16,177 bases of DNA. Origin: Pseudomonadota bacterium. Its GTDB lineage: Bacteria > Pseudomonadota > Alphaproteobacteria > Rhizobiales > Beijerinckiaceae. The stretch's first letter is position 1. Each line of letters opens with the position of its first letter. A program made the position numbers and the translations under genes. The DNA lies in the NCBI GenBank assembly GCA_023386115.1, contig JAEWKL010000026.1, positions 1 to 16,177 on the forward strand, given 5' to 3'. The notes below the pieces were generated by a model. That model was not told the origin of the DNA. It worked only from the letters and a program-made list of their open reading frames with translations, and made no database searches. This document shows positions 1 through 8,816 of the stretch, piece by piece.

Positions 1-49
1 CCCCCCCGGGGCCGCGGCCGGCGGGGGGGCCGCCCCGAGAGCCCGGAGG

Positions 50-2284
50 CTAGCCGTTCACCCGGTCGACCCGGCTCACCACGCGCTTGGCCCGCAGCTC
101 CGACACGATGGCGTTGAGGTGCTTCAGGTCCCAGACCGCGAGGTCGATGGTGACGTCGGTGAAGTCCTGGGTCCGGCGCTTCATCGAGATGTTGTCGATG
201 TTGCCGTCATGGTCGGCGATCACCTGGGCGATCTGGGCGAAGCTGCCGGGCTCGTTGATCGATTGCAGGGCGAGGCGGGCCGGGAAGCGCTGGTTCGAGC
301 CGCCATCCACGTCCCAGCGCACGTCGAGCCAGCGGTCGGGCTCGTTGTCGAAGGCGGCGAGCGCCGGCGACTGGATCGGGTAGATGGTCACGCCCTCGCC
401 GGGCGTCAGGATGCCGACGATCCGGTCGCCCGGCACCGCGCCGCCGTCGGGGGCGAAGCGCACCAGGAGGTCGCGGTCGAGGCCGCGGATCGGGATCGCG
501 CCGTCCTCCGGCGCGCCCTCCTTGCCCGGCGCCTTGCCCGGCCAGGTCAGGCGGACCGTCTGGTCCTTGTCGAGGGACAGGCGCCCGGCGCCGTTGACGT
601 GCGGCCGGGGCTGGCCCGGGCCGGCCTGGCTCGCGGCGGCACCCCGGCGCTCGTCCTTGTAATCGGGATAGACCGCCTTCACGACGTCGCCGGAGAACAT
701 CTCGCCCCGTCCCACCGCCGCGAAGACGTCCTCGGTCGATTGGCGGGCGAGACGGGGGAGGGCGCCGCGCAGCTTCTCGTCGGAGAAGTTCTTGCCGGCC
801 CGCTCGAAGGCGCGGTCGAGGATCTGGCGCCCGAGGCCCGCATATTGCCGGCGCACCGCCGAGCGGGTGGCCCGCCGGATGGCGGCGCGGGCCTTGCCGG
901 TGACGACGAGGGATTCCCAGGCCGCCGGCGGGATCTGGCCGTCGGCCCGCGCGATCTCGACCTCGTCGCCGTTCTGCAGCTCGGTGAGGAGCGGGGCGAT
1001 GCGGCCGTTGATCTTGGCGCCGACCGCGGTGTTGCCGACATCGGTATGGACCGCGTAGGCGAAGTCGATCGGCGTCGCGCCCCGGGGCAGGGCGATCAGC
1101 CGGCCCTTCGGGGTGAAGCAGAAGACCTGGTCCTGGAACAGCTCGAGCTTGGTGTGCTCGAGGAATTCCTCCGGGCTGTCGCCCTCGGCCAGGAGCTCGA
1201 TGGTGCGGCGCAGCCACTGGTAGGCGCCGCTCTCGGTGGCGAGGTGCGGCGCGCCGTCCTTGTAGAGCGCGTGGGCGGCGATGCCGTACTCGCCGATCTC
1301 ATCCATCTCGGTGGTGCGGATCTGGAGCTCGACGCGCTGGCTTTTCGGCCCGATCACCGTGGTGTGGATCGACCGGTAGTCGTTCTGCTTCGGGGTCGAG
1401 ATGTAGTCCTTGTAGCGTCCCGGCACCATCGGCCAGGTGGTGTGGACGACGCCGAGCGCGCGGTAGCAGGTATCGACGGTGTCGACGATGACCCGGAAGC
1501 CGAAGATGTCGGAGAGCTGCTCGAACGCGACCGACTTGCGCTCCATCTTGCTCCAGATCGAGTAGGGCCGCTTCTGCCGCCCCTTGACGATGGCGGTGAT
1601 GCCGGCATGCGCCAGCTTGGCGACGAGGTCGCGCTCGATGCTCTCGACCAGCCGCTCGGACTTGGCCGAGAGGTCGGAGAGGCGCTTCGCGATCGTGGCG
1701 TAGACGTCGGGCTTGAGGTTGACGAAGGAGAGGTCCTCCAGCTCCTCGCGCAGCTCCTGCATGCCCATGCGGCTCGCGAGCGGCGCGTAGATGTCGAGGG
1801 TCTCCTGGGCGATGCGGGCGCGCTTCTCGGCCGGCATGTGCTGCAGGGTGCGCATGTTGTGCAGCCGGTCGGCGAGCTTGACGAGCAGCACCCGCACGTC
1901 GGCGGCGATCGCGAGCAGGAGCTTGCGAAAATTCTCGCCCTGCGCCGCGCGCTTCGAGACGAGATCGAGGCGCTTGATCTTGGTGAGCCCGTCGACGAGC
2001 TTGCCGATCTCGGGGGTGAAGACCCGGTTGATCTCGTCGAGGGTGGCGGCGGTGTCCTCGACGGTGTCGTGCAGCACCGCCGCCACGATGGTGGCGTCGT
2101 CGAGCCGCAGGTCGGTGAGGATGGCCGCCACCTCGAGCGGGTGGGCGAAGAACGGATCCCCCGAGGCGCGCTTCTGCGTGCCGTGCGCCCGCATCGCGTA
2201 GACGTAGGCCCGGTTCAGCAACGCCTCGTCGGCGCCGGGGTTGTAGGCCTTGACCCGCTCGACGAGCTCGTACTGGCGCATCAT
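50..2284 (-). CDS. rsh: Bifunctional (p)ppGpp synthetase/hydrolase, RelA/SpoT homologue
   Basis: Makes and degrades the stringent-response alarmone (p)ppGpp in the cytoplasm. The 744-residue length is usual for long RSH proteins. In order: an HD hydrolase domain with H48, HDTVED at 72-77 and ADRLHN at 138-143; a synthetase domain (about 230-345) with RYKD at 290-293, the RXKD signature of bifunctional Rel/SpoT enzymes rather than the acidic motif of monofunctional RelA; a TGS domain at about 387-445; and a C-terminal ACT domain at about 667-744. The intact HD residues argue for active hydrolysis. The region matching the conserved-cysteine domain (about 600-640, ending in VPGDRIVGILTPGEG) has no cysteines. 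Start: the first of two adjacent ATGs lies 11 nt after an AAGGAG on the minus strand (2296-2301). It follows rpoZ in the same direction, as in many bacteria, but a terminator separates the two. Family assignment is near certain; the symbols relA or spoT are equivalent usage. Confidence 0.97.
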   Translation of the reverse strand: MMRQYELVERVKAYNPGADEALLNRAYVYAMRAHGTQKRASGDPFFAHPLEVAAILTDLRLDDATIVAAVLHDTVEDTAATLDEINRVFTPEIGKLVDGLTKIKRLDLVSKRAAQGENFRKLLLAIAADVRVLLVKLADRLHNMRTLQHMPAEKRARIAQETLDIYAPLASRMGMQELREELEDLSFVNLKPDVYATIAKRLSDLSAKSERLVESIERDLVAKLAHAGITAIVKGRQKRPYSIWSKMERKSVAFEQLSDIFGFRVIVDTVDTCYRALGVVHTTWPMVPGRYKDYISTPKQNDYRSIHTTVIGPKSQRVELQIRTTEMDEIGEYGIAAHALYKDGAPHLATESGAYQWLRRTIELLAEGDSPEEFLEHTKLELFQDQVFCFTPKGRLIALPRGATPIDFAYAVHTDVGNTAVGAKINGRIAPLLTELQNGDEVEIARADGQIPPAAWESLVVTGKARAAIRRATRSAVRRQYAGLGRQILDRAFERAGKNFSDEKLRGALPRLARQSTEDVFAAVGRGEMFSGDVVKAVYPDYKDERRGAAASQAGPGQPRPHVNGAGRLSLDKDQTVRLTWPGKAPGKEGAPEDGAIPIRGLDRDLLVRFAPDGGAVPGDRIVGILTPGEGVTIYPIQSPALAAFDNEPDRWLDVRWDVDGGSNQRFPARLALQSINEPGSFAQIAQVIADHDGNIDNISMKRRTQDFTDVTIDLAVWDLKHLNAIVSELRAKRVVSRVDRVNG

Positions 2285-2494
2285 CCGCCGTTGGTCTCCT
2301 TAGGCGCGCAACAGAGCGCCGGCGCTCAAGGCCGACGCGGAGGCGTCGCGGCGTGCCGGGACGAACCGGGTGCGCTGAACGCCGACGACGCTTGTGGAGG
2401 TCCGAGGGTCAATATCGAGCCGAACGGGCCCCCGCGCCAGCCCCTAAACGCCGCGGCCGCCCCGCTTCCGCACCGCATCGCAAAAAGCGTCACG

Positions 2495-2521
2495 AAAAAA
2501 CCCGGCCTCCCGGCCGGGTTT
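2495..2521 (-). terminator. Rho-independent terminator of rpoZ
   Basis: Read on the minus strand, a stem of CCCGGCC paired with GGCCGGG (2512-2518 with 2501-2507), closed by a 4-nt loop, is followed directly by six T residues (AAAAAA at 2495-2500 on the plus strand). Three A-T pairs can extend the stem. It lies about 95 nt beyond the rpoZ stop codon and is the last of four tandem hairpins. It also ends on the plus strand with only TTTC, so termination is expected mainly for rpoZ. Confidence 0.8.
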
Positions 2522-2582
2522 CGCCGGTCTCCCGACCGGGTTCTGCCGGCCTCCGGCCGGGTTTCGCCGGCCTCCGGCCGGG
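2501..2582. repeat. Four tandem hairpin units, period 21-22 bp
   Basis: The stems start at 2502, 2524, 2546 and 2567. Three units have the stem CCGGCC/GGCCGG and the second has CCGGTC/GACCGG. That is a C-to-T change matched by a G-to-A change on the other arm, so pairing is kept. Loops are TCC or TCCC, and each unit is followed by GGGTTTCG or a close variant. The units are too short and self-complementary to be CRISPR repeats. They look like a multiplied terminator stem. Confidence 0.85.
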
Positions 2583-2614
2583 TTCGGTTTGCATCGGGCG
2601 TCGAGCCTGAAGGC

Positions 2615-3025
2615 TCAGTCGCCCTCCTCCTCGGTCTCGGTCGGAGGCGCGAGGTTCTCGAGCCCGCGCAGCAGGTCCTCCTCGCTCATCCGGTCGAACT
2701 GGATGTCGCCGTCGTCGCTGGACGACTGGGGCGCCACCGCCGCGGCGGCCGGCGAGCTCGACAGCAGCGGCACCGTCTCGGCCTCCGGCTCGTCGACCTC
2801 GACGTATTTTTGCAGCGAGTGGATCAGCTGCTCCTTGAGGTCGTCCGGCGTGATGGTCTCGTCGGCGATCTCGCGCAGGGCCACGACCGGGTTCTTGTCT
2901 CGGTCGCGGTCGATGGTGAGCGGGGCGCCGGAGGAGAGCAGGCGGGCGCGGTGGCCGGCCAGCAGCACCAGCTCGAAGCGGTTCTCGACCTTGTCGATGC
3001 AGTCCTCAACGGTGACGCGAGCCAT
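2615..3025 (-). CDS. rpoZ: DNA-directed RNA polymerase omega subunit
   Basis: Small subunit that helps assemble and stabilise RNA polymerase by clamping the beta-prime subunit; in some bacteria it also forms part of a ppGpp binding site. The N-terminus MARVTVEDCIDKVENRFELV and the following LLAGHRARLL (residues 21-30) are the conserved omega core, and NPVVALREIAD at 45-55 continues it. At 136 residues the protein is longer than the roughly 90-residue enterobacterial form. The extra part is a low-complexity Ala/Ser stretch (about 87-103) and a very acidic tail ending TETEEEGD; longer omegas with acidic tails are usual in alphaproteobacteria. Start: an AAGGAAGG lies 8 nt upstream of the ATG on the minus strand (3034-3041). 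Located just upstream of rsh, which fits the common rpoZ-spoT pairing. It is divergent from fabD. Confidence 0.96.
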   Translation of the reverse strand: MARVTVEDCIDKVENRFELVLLAGHRARLLSSGAPLTIDRDRDKNPVVALREIADETITPDDLKEQLIHSLQKYVEVDEPEAETVPLLSSSPAAAAVAPQSSSDDGDIQFDRMSEEDLLRGLENLAPPTETEEEGD

Positions 3026-3377
3026 GCGCGACCCCTTCCTTGGTCAATCGAAACATCTTAGGGATTTCGCCTCCCTACACGAGATGCCGTTTTGCAACAA
3101 GCGCCGGCGGGGCGATGCTGTCCGGGGCCTCGTGCGGCGGTTCGACGGCAGGACGACGCGGGGGGTGCCGGGAGAGGGGAGGCCCTGGCCCGTTTTCGCA
3201 GGCGCCCCTTGTCAGCAGGCACGGGGTCGGATCGCCCGCGATTCCACTGAGGCGCCCGCCGCGTTTTTTACGCTCCGGCCACGCTTGACTATGGCCGGCC
3301 GCTCTGCGACTGGCGCCGCCCAATTGCTGCGTCCCGCAGCCGCATCGCAGCTCCCAAGGGCAGGAAACACCCCGCAC
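3026..3377. other. Divergent rpoZ/fabD intergenic region (352 bp)
   Basis: Must hold the promoters of rpoZ (minus) and fabD (plus). A TTGACT at 3285-3290 is a good -35 match on the plus strand, but no convincing -10 follows at 16-18 bp. A run of six T inside GCGTTTTTTACGC (3261-3273) is a short A/T-rich spot in otherwise GC-rich DNA. No credible gene: the open frame entering fabD from upstream has no ribosome binding site and no family similarity. Confidence 0.5.
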
Positions 3378-4328
3378 GTGTCGCGCGCCTTCATCTTTCC
3401 CGGCCAAGGCAGCCAGGCCGTCGGCATGGGCTCCGCCCTTGCCCAGGATCACGCTGCCGCCCGCGCGGTCTTCGCCGAGGTCGACGAGGCCTTGGGGCAG
3501 AACCTCTCCCGCCTGATGTTCGAGGGCCCGGCCGAGGAGCTGACCCTCACCGCCAATGCCCAGCCGGCCCTGATGGCCGCAAGCATCGCGGTCCTGCGGG
3601 TGCTGGAGACGGAGCGCGGCCTGGATCTCGCCCGCGACGTCGCCTATGTCGCCGGCCACTCGCTCGGCGAGTACAGCGCGCTTGCCGCCGTCGGCAGCCT
3701 GTCGCTCGCGGACGCGGCGCGGCTGCTGCGCCTGCGCGGCGAGGCGATGCAGAAGGCGGTGCCGGTGGGCTCGGGCGCCATGGCGGCGCTCCTCGGCCTC
3801 GACGTCGAGGCGGCCGCCGAGGTCGCGGCGGAGGCCCGGCAGGGAGACGCAGAAAACACCGAAACGTGCGATGTCGCCAACGACAACGGCGCCGGCCAGG
3901 TGGTGGTCTCGGGCCACCGCGTGGCGGTCGAGCGGGCGGTGGCGCTGGCTCAAGGGCGCGGCGCCAAGCGCGCGGTGATGCTGAACGTCTCCGCGCCGTT
4001 CCATTGCGGGCTGATGGCCCCCGCCGCCGAGGCGATGCGCGCGGCGCTCGACGCCGTCGATCTCCGCCCCGCCACCGTCCCGGTGATGGCCAACGTGCTC
4101 GCCGCCCCCTTGCGCGAGCCGGCGGCGATCCGCGACGCGCTGGTCGCGCAGGTCACCGGCACCGTGCGCTGGCGCGAATGCGTGGCCGCGATGGCCGCCG
4201 CCGGCGTCGACGCCTTCTACGAGATCGGAACCGGCAAGGTGCTGTCGGGCCTCGTCAAGCGCATCGCCGCGGGGACCTCCGCCACGCCGGTCGGCACCTC
4301 GGCCGAGATCGCGGCCTTCACGCTCTGA
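3378..4328 (+). CDS. fabD: Malonyl-CoA:ACP transacylase
   Basis: Transfers the malonyl group from CoA to acyl carrier protein, supplying the extender unit for fatty acid synthesis. Numbering from the GTG start, the 316-residue protein has FPGQGSQ at 7-13, the nucleophile motif GHSLGEY at 93-99 (Ser95), Arg120 in RLRGEAMQ for binding the malonyl carboxylate, and His209 in SAPFHC as the catalytic partner. Length agrees with the usual 310-320. The frame stays open far upstream, but the family's N-terminus begins directly at the GTG (VSRAFIFPGQGSQ), preceded by AGGA at 3362-3365 with a long 12-nt spacing. An in-frame ATG at 3291 would add 29 unrelated residues and has no ribosome binding site. 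First gene of a fabD-fabG-acpP-fabF group; its stop overlaps the fabG ribosome binding site, so the two are probably translated together. Confidence 0.96.
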   Translation: MSRAFIFPGQGSQAVGMGSALAQDHAAARAVFAEVDEALGQNLSRLMFEGPAEELTLTANAQPALMAASIAVLRVLETERGLDLARDVAYVAGHSLGEYSALAAVGSLSLADAARLLRLRGEAMQKAVPVGSGAMAALLGLDVEAAAEVAAEARQGDAENTETCDVANDNGAGQVVVSGHRVAVERAVALAQGRGAKRAVMLNVSAPFHCGLMAPAAEAMRAALDAVDLRPATVPVMANVLAAPLREPAAIRDALVAQVTGTVRWRECVAAMAAAGVDAFYEIGTGKVLSGLVKRIAAGTSATPVGTSAEIAAFTL

Positions 4329-4341
4329 GGAAGTGACCAGC

Positions 4342-5079
4342 ATGTTCGATCTCAGCGGCCGCAAGGCCCTCGTCACCGGCGCCACCGGCGGCCTCGGCGG
4401 CGCCATCGCCCGGGCCCTGCACGGCCAAGGCGCCCACGTGGCGGTTTCCGGCACAAGGCGCGAGGCCCTGGAGGCGCTGGCGGGCGAGCTCGGCGAGCGC
4501 GTCCACATCCTGGAGGCCAACCTCTCCGACACCGCGGCGGTCGAGGCCCTGGTGCCGGCGGCGGAGGCCGCGCTCGGCGGGCTCGACGTGCTGGTCAACA
4601 ATGCCGGCATCACCCGCGACAACCTCTTCCTGCGCATGAAGGACGAGGAGTGGGACAGCGTGATCGCCGTGAACCTGACGGCGGCCTTCCGGCTGTCGCG
4701 GGCGGCGGTGAAGGGCATGATGAAGCGCCGCTACGGCCGCATCATCAATGTCGGCTCGGTGGTGGGTGCGACCGGTAATGCCGGCCAGGGCAACTACGCG
4801 GCGGCCAAGGCCGGCCTCGTCGGCCTCACCAAGGCGCTCGCTGCCGAGGTCGCGAGCCGCAAGATCACCGTGAACTGCATCGCGCCGGGCTTCATCACCT
4901 CGCCGATGACCGACGTGCTGAACGACAAGCAGCGCGAGGGCATCCTCGCCACGGTGCCGATGGGGCGCCTCGGCGAGGGCGCCGAGATCGCTGCGGCGGC
5001 GGTGTATCTGGCCTCCGACGAGGCGGCCTACGTCACCGGGCATACCTTGCACGTCAATGGCGGCATGGCGATGTTCTAG
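4342..5079 (+). CDS. fabG: 3-oxoacyl-ACP reductase
   Basis: NADPH-dependent reduction of 3-oxoacyl-ACP to 3-hydroxyacyl-ACP, the first reduction of the elongation cycle. A classical short-chain dehydrogenase of 245 residues, almost exactly the family length. Cofactor motif TGATGGLG is at 12-19, NNAG at 86-89, and the catalytic set is Asn111, Ser139, Tyr152 and Lys156 (NYAAAK at 151-156). PG at 182-183 begins the usual flexible substrate loop. Start: GAGGAAG at 4327-4333 is 8 nt from the ATG at 4342 and overlaps the fabD stop codon; an in-frame GTG nine bases earlier lies inside that ribosome binding site and is unlikely. The context (fabD before, acpP and fabF after) makes the fatty-acid-synthesis role secure, unlike the second SDR in this window. 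Confidence 0.96.
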   Translation: MFDLSGRKALVTGATGGLGGAIARALHGQGAHVAVSGTRREALEALAGELGERVHILEANLSDTAAVEALVPAAEAALGGLDVLVNNAGITRDNLFLRMKDEEWDSVIAVNLTAAFRLSRAAVKGMMKRRYGRIINVGSVVGATGNAGQGNYAAAKAGLVGLTKALAAEVASRKITVNCIAPGFITSPMTDVLNDKQREGILATVPMGRLGEGAEIAAAAVYLASDEAAYVTGHTLHVNGGMAMF

Positions 5080-5329
5080 GCCCCGGAGTGCCATTCCCCA
5101 GCCGGGCGGCACGGTTTCTTAACCGGAGCTGAAGCGGGCCTCGCCAGGGCGGAATCCCTGTGTTAAGCACCCGCCGGCCGTGCAAGGGGATTGACGGACC
5201 GGCCGTCCGCGGCTTTTCCACGACATGCGCGACCGGGGCGCCCGGCCGCATCACGAACTCTCCCCGGGGCTCCGCCCGCACGCGGCGGCTCCGAACAGTT
5301 CCACGAGCAGTAACTTAAGGACCTACACG
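5080..5329. other. fabG-acpP intergenic region / acpP leader (250 bp)
   Basis: Unusually long for the inside of a fab cluster. It holds a small hairpin, CGGTT/AACCG (5112-5125), without a T tract, and a TTGACG at 5191-5196 that could be a -35 box for an acpP promoter; the sequence 17 bp further, TTTTCC, is a weak -10. Such a layout would let the abundant carrier protein be expressed apart from fabDG. Promoter assignment is tentative. An open frame entering acpP from 5225 is not supported as coding. Confidence 0.4.
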
Positions 5330-5566
5330 ATGAGCGATATCGCGGACCGGGTGAAGAAGATCGTCGTCGATCACCTGGGCGTCGAGCCCGAGAAGGTGAC
5401 CCCGAACGCGAACTTCATCGACGATCTGGGCGCCGACAGCCTCGACACGGTCGAGCTGGTGATGGCGTTCGAGGAGGAGTTCAACGTCGAGATCCCGGAC
5501 GACGCCGCCGAGACGATCCAGACGGTCGGCGACGCGATCAAGTTCCTCGAGAAGAACGCCGGCTGA
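5330..5566 (+). CDS. acpP: Acyl carrier protein
   Basis: Small acidic cytoplasmic protein that carries the growing acyl chain on a phosphopantetheine arm. Its 78 residues match the family size. The attachment motif GADSLDTVELVMAFEEEF has the modified serine at position 37 (DSL at 36-38), followed by helix II, which contacts the fatty acid synthase partners. Start: AAGGA at 5317-5321 is 8 nt from the ATG, and the product begins MSDIADRVKKIV as in other alphaproteobacterial ACPs. An upstream in-frame start at 5225 would add 35 residues foreign to the family. It sits between fabG and fabF, 63 nt before the fabF start, and has a 250-bp leader that may contain its own promoter. Identification is essentially certain. 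Confidence 0.98.
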   Translation: MSDIADRVKKIVVDHLGVEPEKVTPNANFIDDLGADSLDTVELVMAFEEEFNVEIPDDAAETIQTVGDAIKFLEKNAG

Positions 5567-5629
5567 TCGCCGCCATCTTCCGCCAACAGAGTGAACGCTT
5601 CCGTCATGGGATCGGGTCGGGATAACGCG

Positions 5630-6886
<1,257 letters not shown>

Positions 6887-6946
6887 CGACCCGGGAGCGG
6901 GTCTGACGACCCAGGAGCCTGTTCGGCCCGCCATCGGACACATCGT

Positions 6947-6985
6947 CAGCCACCGTCACTCAGGATCCCTGAGCGATGGTGGCTG
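6947..6985. repeat. Long hairpin between convergent fabF and acyl-CoA ligase genes
   Basis: CAGCCACC (6947-6954) pairs with GGTGGCTG (6978-6985), and the stem continues inward to CTCAGG/CCTGAG around an ATC loop, about 18 paired positions with one mismatch and one G-U pair. It lies 60 nt after the fabF stop and 33 nt after the ligase stop. No T run follows on either strand, so it is not a textbook terminator, but its place suits a two-way transcript end. Confidence 0.6.
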
Positions 6986-7018
6986 TCGTCGTTCAGGCCG
7001 GGTGACGCGAGGGGCTGA

Positions 7019-8761
7019 TCAGAACAGCCTCTTCAGCTCGCTCTTCAGGATCTTGCCGTTCGGATTGCGCGGCAGGATCTCGTCGTGGAGCAGGATGCGC
7101 ACCGGCACCTTGAAGGCGGCGAGCCGGGTCGCCACGAAGGCGCGCAAGCCCTCCTCGTCGGCTTGCGCCCCGCGGGCGATCGCCACCACGGCGCCGGGCT
7201 CCTCGCCGAGCGTCGGGTGCGGGATGCCCACCACGGCCGCATCGACCACCGAAGGGTGCTCGTAGAGGACGCTCTCGATCTCACCGCAATAGATGTTCTC
7301 GCCGCCGCGGATCAGCATGTCCTTGGCCCGGTCGACGATGGTGACGAAGCCCTCCTCGTCGATCCGTGCCAGGTCGCCGGTGCGCAGCCAGCCGTCGCGA
7401 ATGACCTCGGCATCGGCGTCGGGCCGGTTCCAGTAGCCCGCCACGACGATCGGGCCCTTGACCCACAGCTCGCCGACCTCGCCGGGGGGGAGGGGTTTCT
7501 CCTCCGGGTCCATCACCCTGGCCTCGCAGATCGGCAGGGGCGGGCCGCAGCTCTCGGGACGGTGGACGTAATCCTCGCCCTGGTGGTGGGTGAAGGTGGC
7601 GGTGGTCTCGGTCATGCCCCAGCCGGTGGCCGGTTGCGCCTTCGGGAAGGCGGTGCGCAGGCGTCGCACCAGCTCGGCCGGGGCGGGGGCGCCGCCGTAG
7701 CTGATGGTTTCGAGCGAGGAGAGGTCGTGCGTGCCGGCCGCCATCCCGTCGAGGAGCTGGAACGCGATCGTCGGCACGCCGCCGGCGCTGGTGCAGCGCT
7801 CGCGCTCGATCAGCACCATCGCGCGGGCGAGGTCCCAGCGCCGCATCATCACCAGCCGCCCGCCGCGAGAGAGGTTGGGCACCAGGGTGGCGAAGCAGCC
7901 GGTGACGTGGAACAGCGGGATCGACAGGAGCGCCACCTTCTGGGGCGCCGCGGGGTCCGGCACCGGCACCGGCTCGCCCCGGCGCAGGAAGGCGCGGGCG
8001 GCGGAGAAGGGGTGGGCCATCACCCCGCTGGCGCCGGCGCGCTGGGTGCCGATCGCCCCCTTCGAGCGGCCGGTCGTGCCGGAGGTGTAGAACAGGGTCG
8101 CGATGTCCTCCGGCCCGATGGCCAGGTCCGGAATCTCGCCCTCCGGCAGGCTGCCCCAGCCCGGCACCGGGCCGATGATGTCGGTCAGGCTCTCGGTGCC
8201 GGAAGCAGCCGGGGCGCGGGCGATCAGCACGCGCTGGAGCACCGCGTAGCCGGCGCGCCGCTCGCTGATGCGGGCCCAGCGCTCCTCGTCGACGATGGCG
8301 ACGCAGGCGCCGGAATCGGTGAAGCCGTGGTCGAGCTCGGGGCCGGTCCACCACGCGTTGAGCGGCGTCGCGATCGCGCCCGCGAGAATCGCGGCGAAGA
8401 ACGCGACCGGCCATTCCGGCAGGTTGCGCATCGCGATGGCCACCCGGTCCCCGGGCTTCACGCCGCCGCGGATCAGCTCGGCGGCCAGTGCCAGGGTGGC
8501 GCGGCTGAACGCCTCGAAGCTCGCCCGCTCGTCCTCGTAGACCAGGAAGGTTTTTTCCCCGTGCGCCCGCCCGGCGACGAAGATGTCGCGCAGGGTGAGC
8601 GGCGCGTTGGCCCAGATGCGGGTCGGCACGCCGCGGATCGAGATCTCGCCGACCGCGAAGGGAGAGCCGGGCGCGGTCAGCCGCGCGGTCGCTTCGGCGA
8701 GGGAGATCGCCGGCCAGGCTGTCGGGGGTTCGGGCGTCGTCGCGGCGGACGGCTCGGTCAT
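7019..8761 (-). CDS. Acyl-CoA ligase (AMP-dependent synthetase family)
   Basis: ATP-dependent activation of a carboxylic acid to its CoA thioester through an acyl-adenylate, most likely the entry step for the beta-oxidation genes nearby. From the ATG at 8761 the 580-residue protein has the phosphate loop YTSGTTGRSKG at 225-235, TGWGMTET at 379-386, TGDL at 461-464, the hinge DRAKDMLIRGGENIY at 477-491, and the catalytic lysine Lys570 in NPNGKILK. All adenylate-forming core motifs are intact, and no signal peptide or membrane segment is evident. Substrate cannot be read from sequence; a medium-chain or dicarboxylic acid is inferred from the pim-like neighbours. Start is uncertain: no clear ribosome binding site precedes 8761, and a TTG at 8821 within a duplicated 14-bp sequence would add 20 residues. 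It lies downstream of the SDR gene on the same strand, probably co-transcribed. Confidence 0.88.
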   Translation of the reverse strand: MTEPSAATTPEPPTAWPAISLAEATARLTAPGSPFAVGEISIRGVPTRIWANAPLTLRDIFVAGRAHGEKTFLVYEDERASFEAFSRATLALAAELIRGGVKPGDRVAIAMRNLPEWPVAFFAAILAGAIATPLNAWWTGPELDHGFTDSGACVAIVDEERWARISERRAGYAVLQRVLIARAPAASGTESLTDIIGPVPGWGSLPEGEIPDLAIGPEDIATLFYTSGTTGRSKGAIGTQRAGASGVMAHPFSAARAFLRRGEPVPVPDPAAPQKVALLSIPLFHVTGCFATLVPNLSRGGRLVMMRRWDLARAMVLIERERCTSAGGVPTIAFQLLDGMAAGTHDLSSLETISYGGAPAPAELVRRLRTAFPKAQPATGWGMTETTATFTHHQGEDYVHRPESCGPPLPICEARVMDPEEKPLPPGEVGELWVKGPIVVAGYWNRPDADAEVIRDGWLRTGDLARIDEEGFVTIVDRAKDMLIRGGENIYCGEIESVLYEHPSVVDAAVVGIPHPTLGEEPGAVVAIARGAQADEEGLRAFVATRLAAFKVPVRILLHDEILPRNPNGKILKSELKRLF

Positions 8762-8816
8762 CGGCGGGCTCGTGACTGGGGGCTCTCGGGAGGCGGGCAA
8801 CTGGGCGACGGTCGGG

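Larger units (their letters stand above)
2285..2614. other. rpoZ-rsh intergenic region (330 bp)
   Basis: Contains a short hairpin over the rpoZ stop codon (GAGCCT/AGGCTC, 2603-2616), four tandem hairpins (2501-2582) and the rpoZ terminator. The remaining part, 2285-2494, must carry any separate rsh promoter. A TTGACC reads on the minus strand at 2407-2412, but no matching -10 box was found at normal spacing. No gene is seen here. Confidence 0.6.

Noticed and set aside
8..36. GC-rich hairpin after the rsh stop as a terminator
   Set aside because: Pairing of GCGGCC with GGCCGC is possible, but the surroundings are simple runs of G and C, no T tract follows on the minus strand, and the window ends at once.
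2501..2582. Possible short CRISPR array
   Set aside because: The period is only 21-22 bp, the units are contiguous palindromes without spacers, and no cas gene is nearby.
119..3061. A 980-codon open frame on the plus strand opposite rsh and rpoZ
   Set aside because: It is antisense to two clear genes, its translation is rich in Arg, Gly, Asp and Val without any recognisable domain, and it arises from GC-rich codon use in the real genes.
3291..3377. Earlier ATG start for fabD
   Set aside because: It lacks a ribosome binding site and adds 29 residues before the conserved FabD N-terminus; the GTG at 3378 is preferred.
3075..4718. A 547-codon minus-strand open frame opposite fabD and part of fabG
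   Set aside because: Low-complexity shadow of FabD and FabG coding sequence; no family similarity.
5225..5329. N-terminal extension of acyl carrier protein
   Set aside because: The extra residues are unlike any ACP and a good ribosome binding site marks the ATG at 5330.
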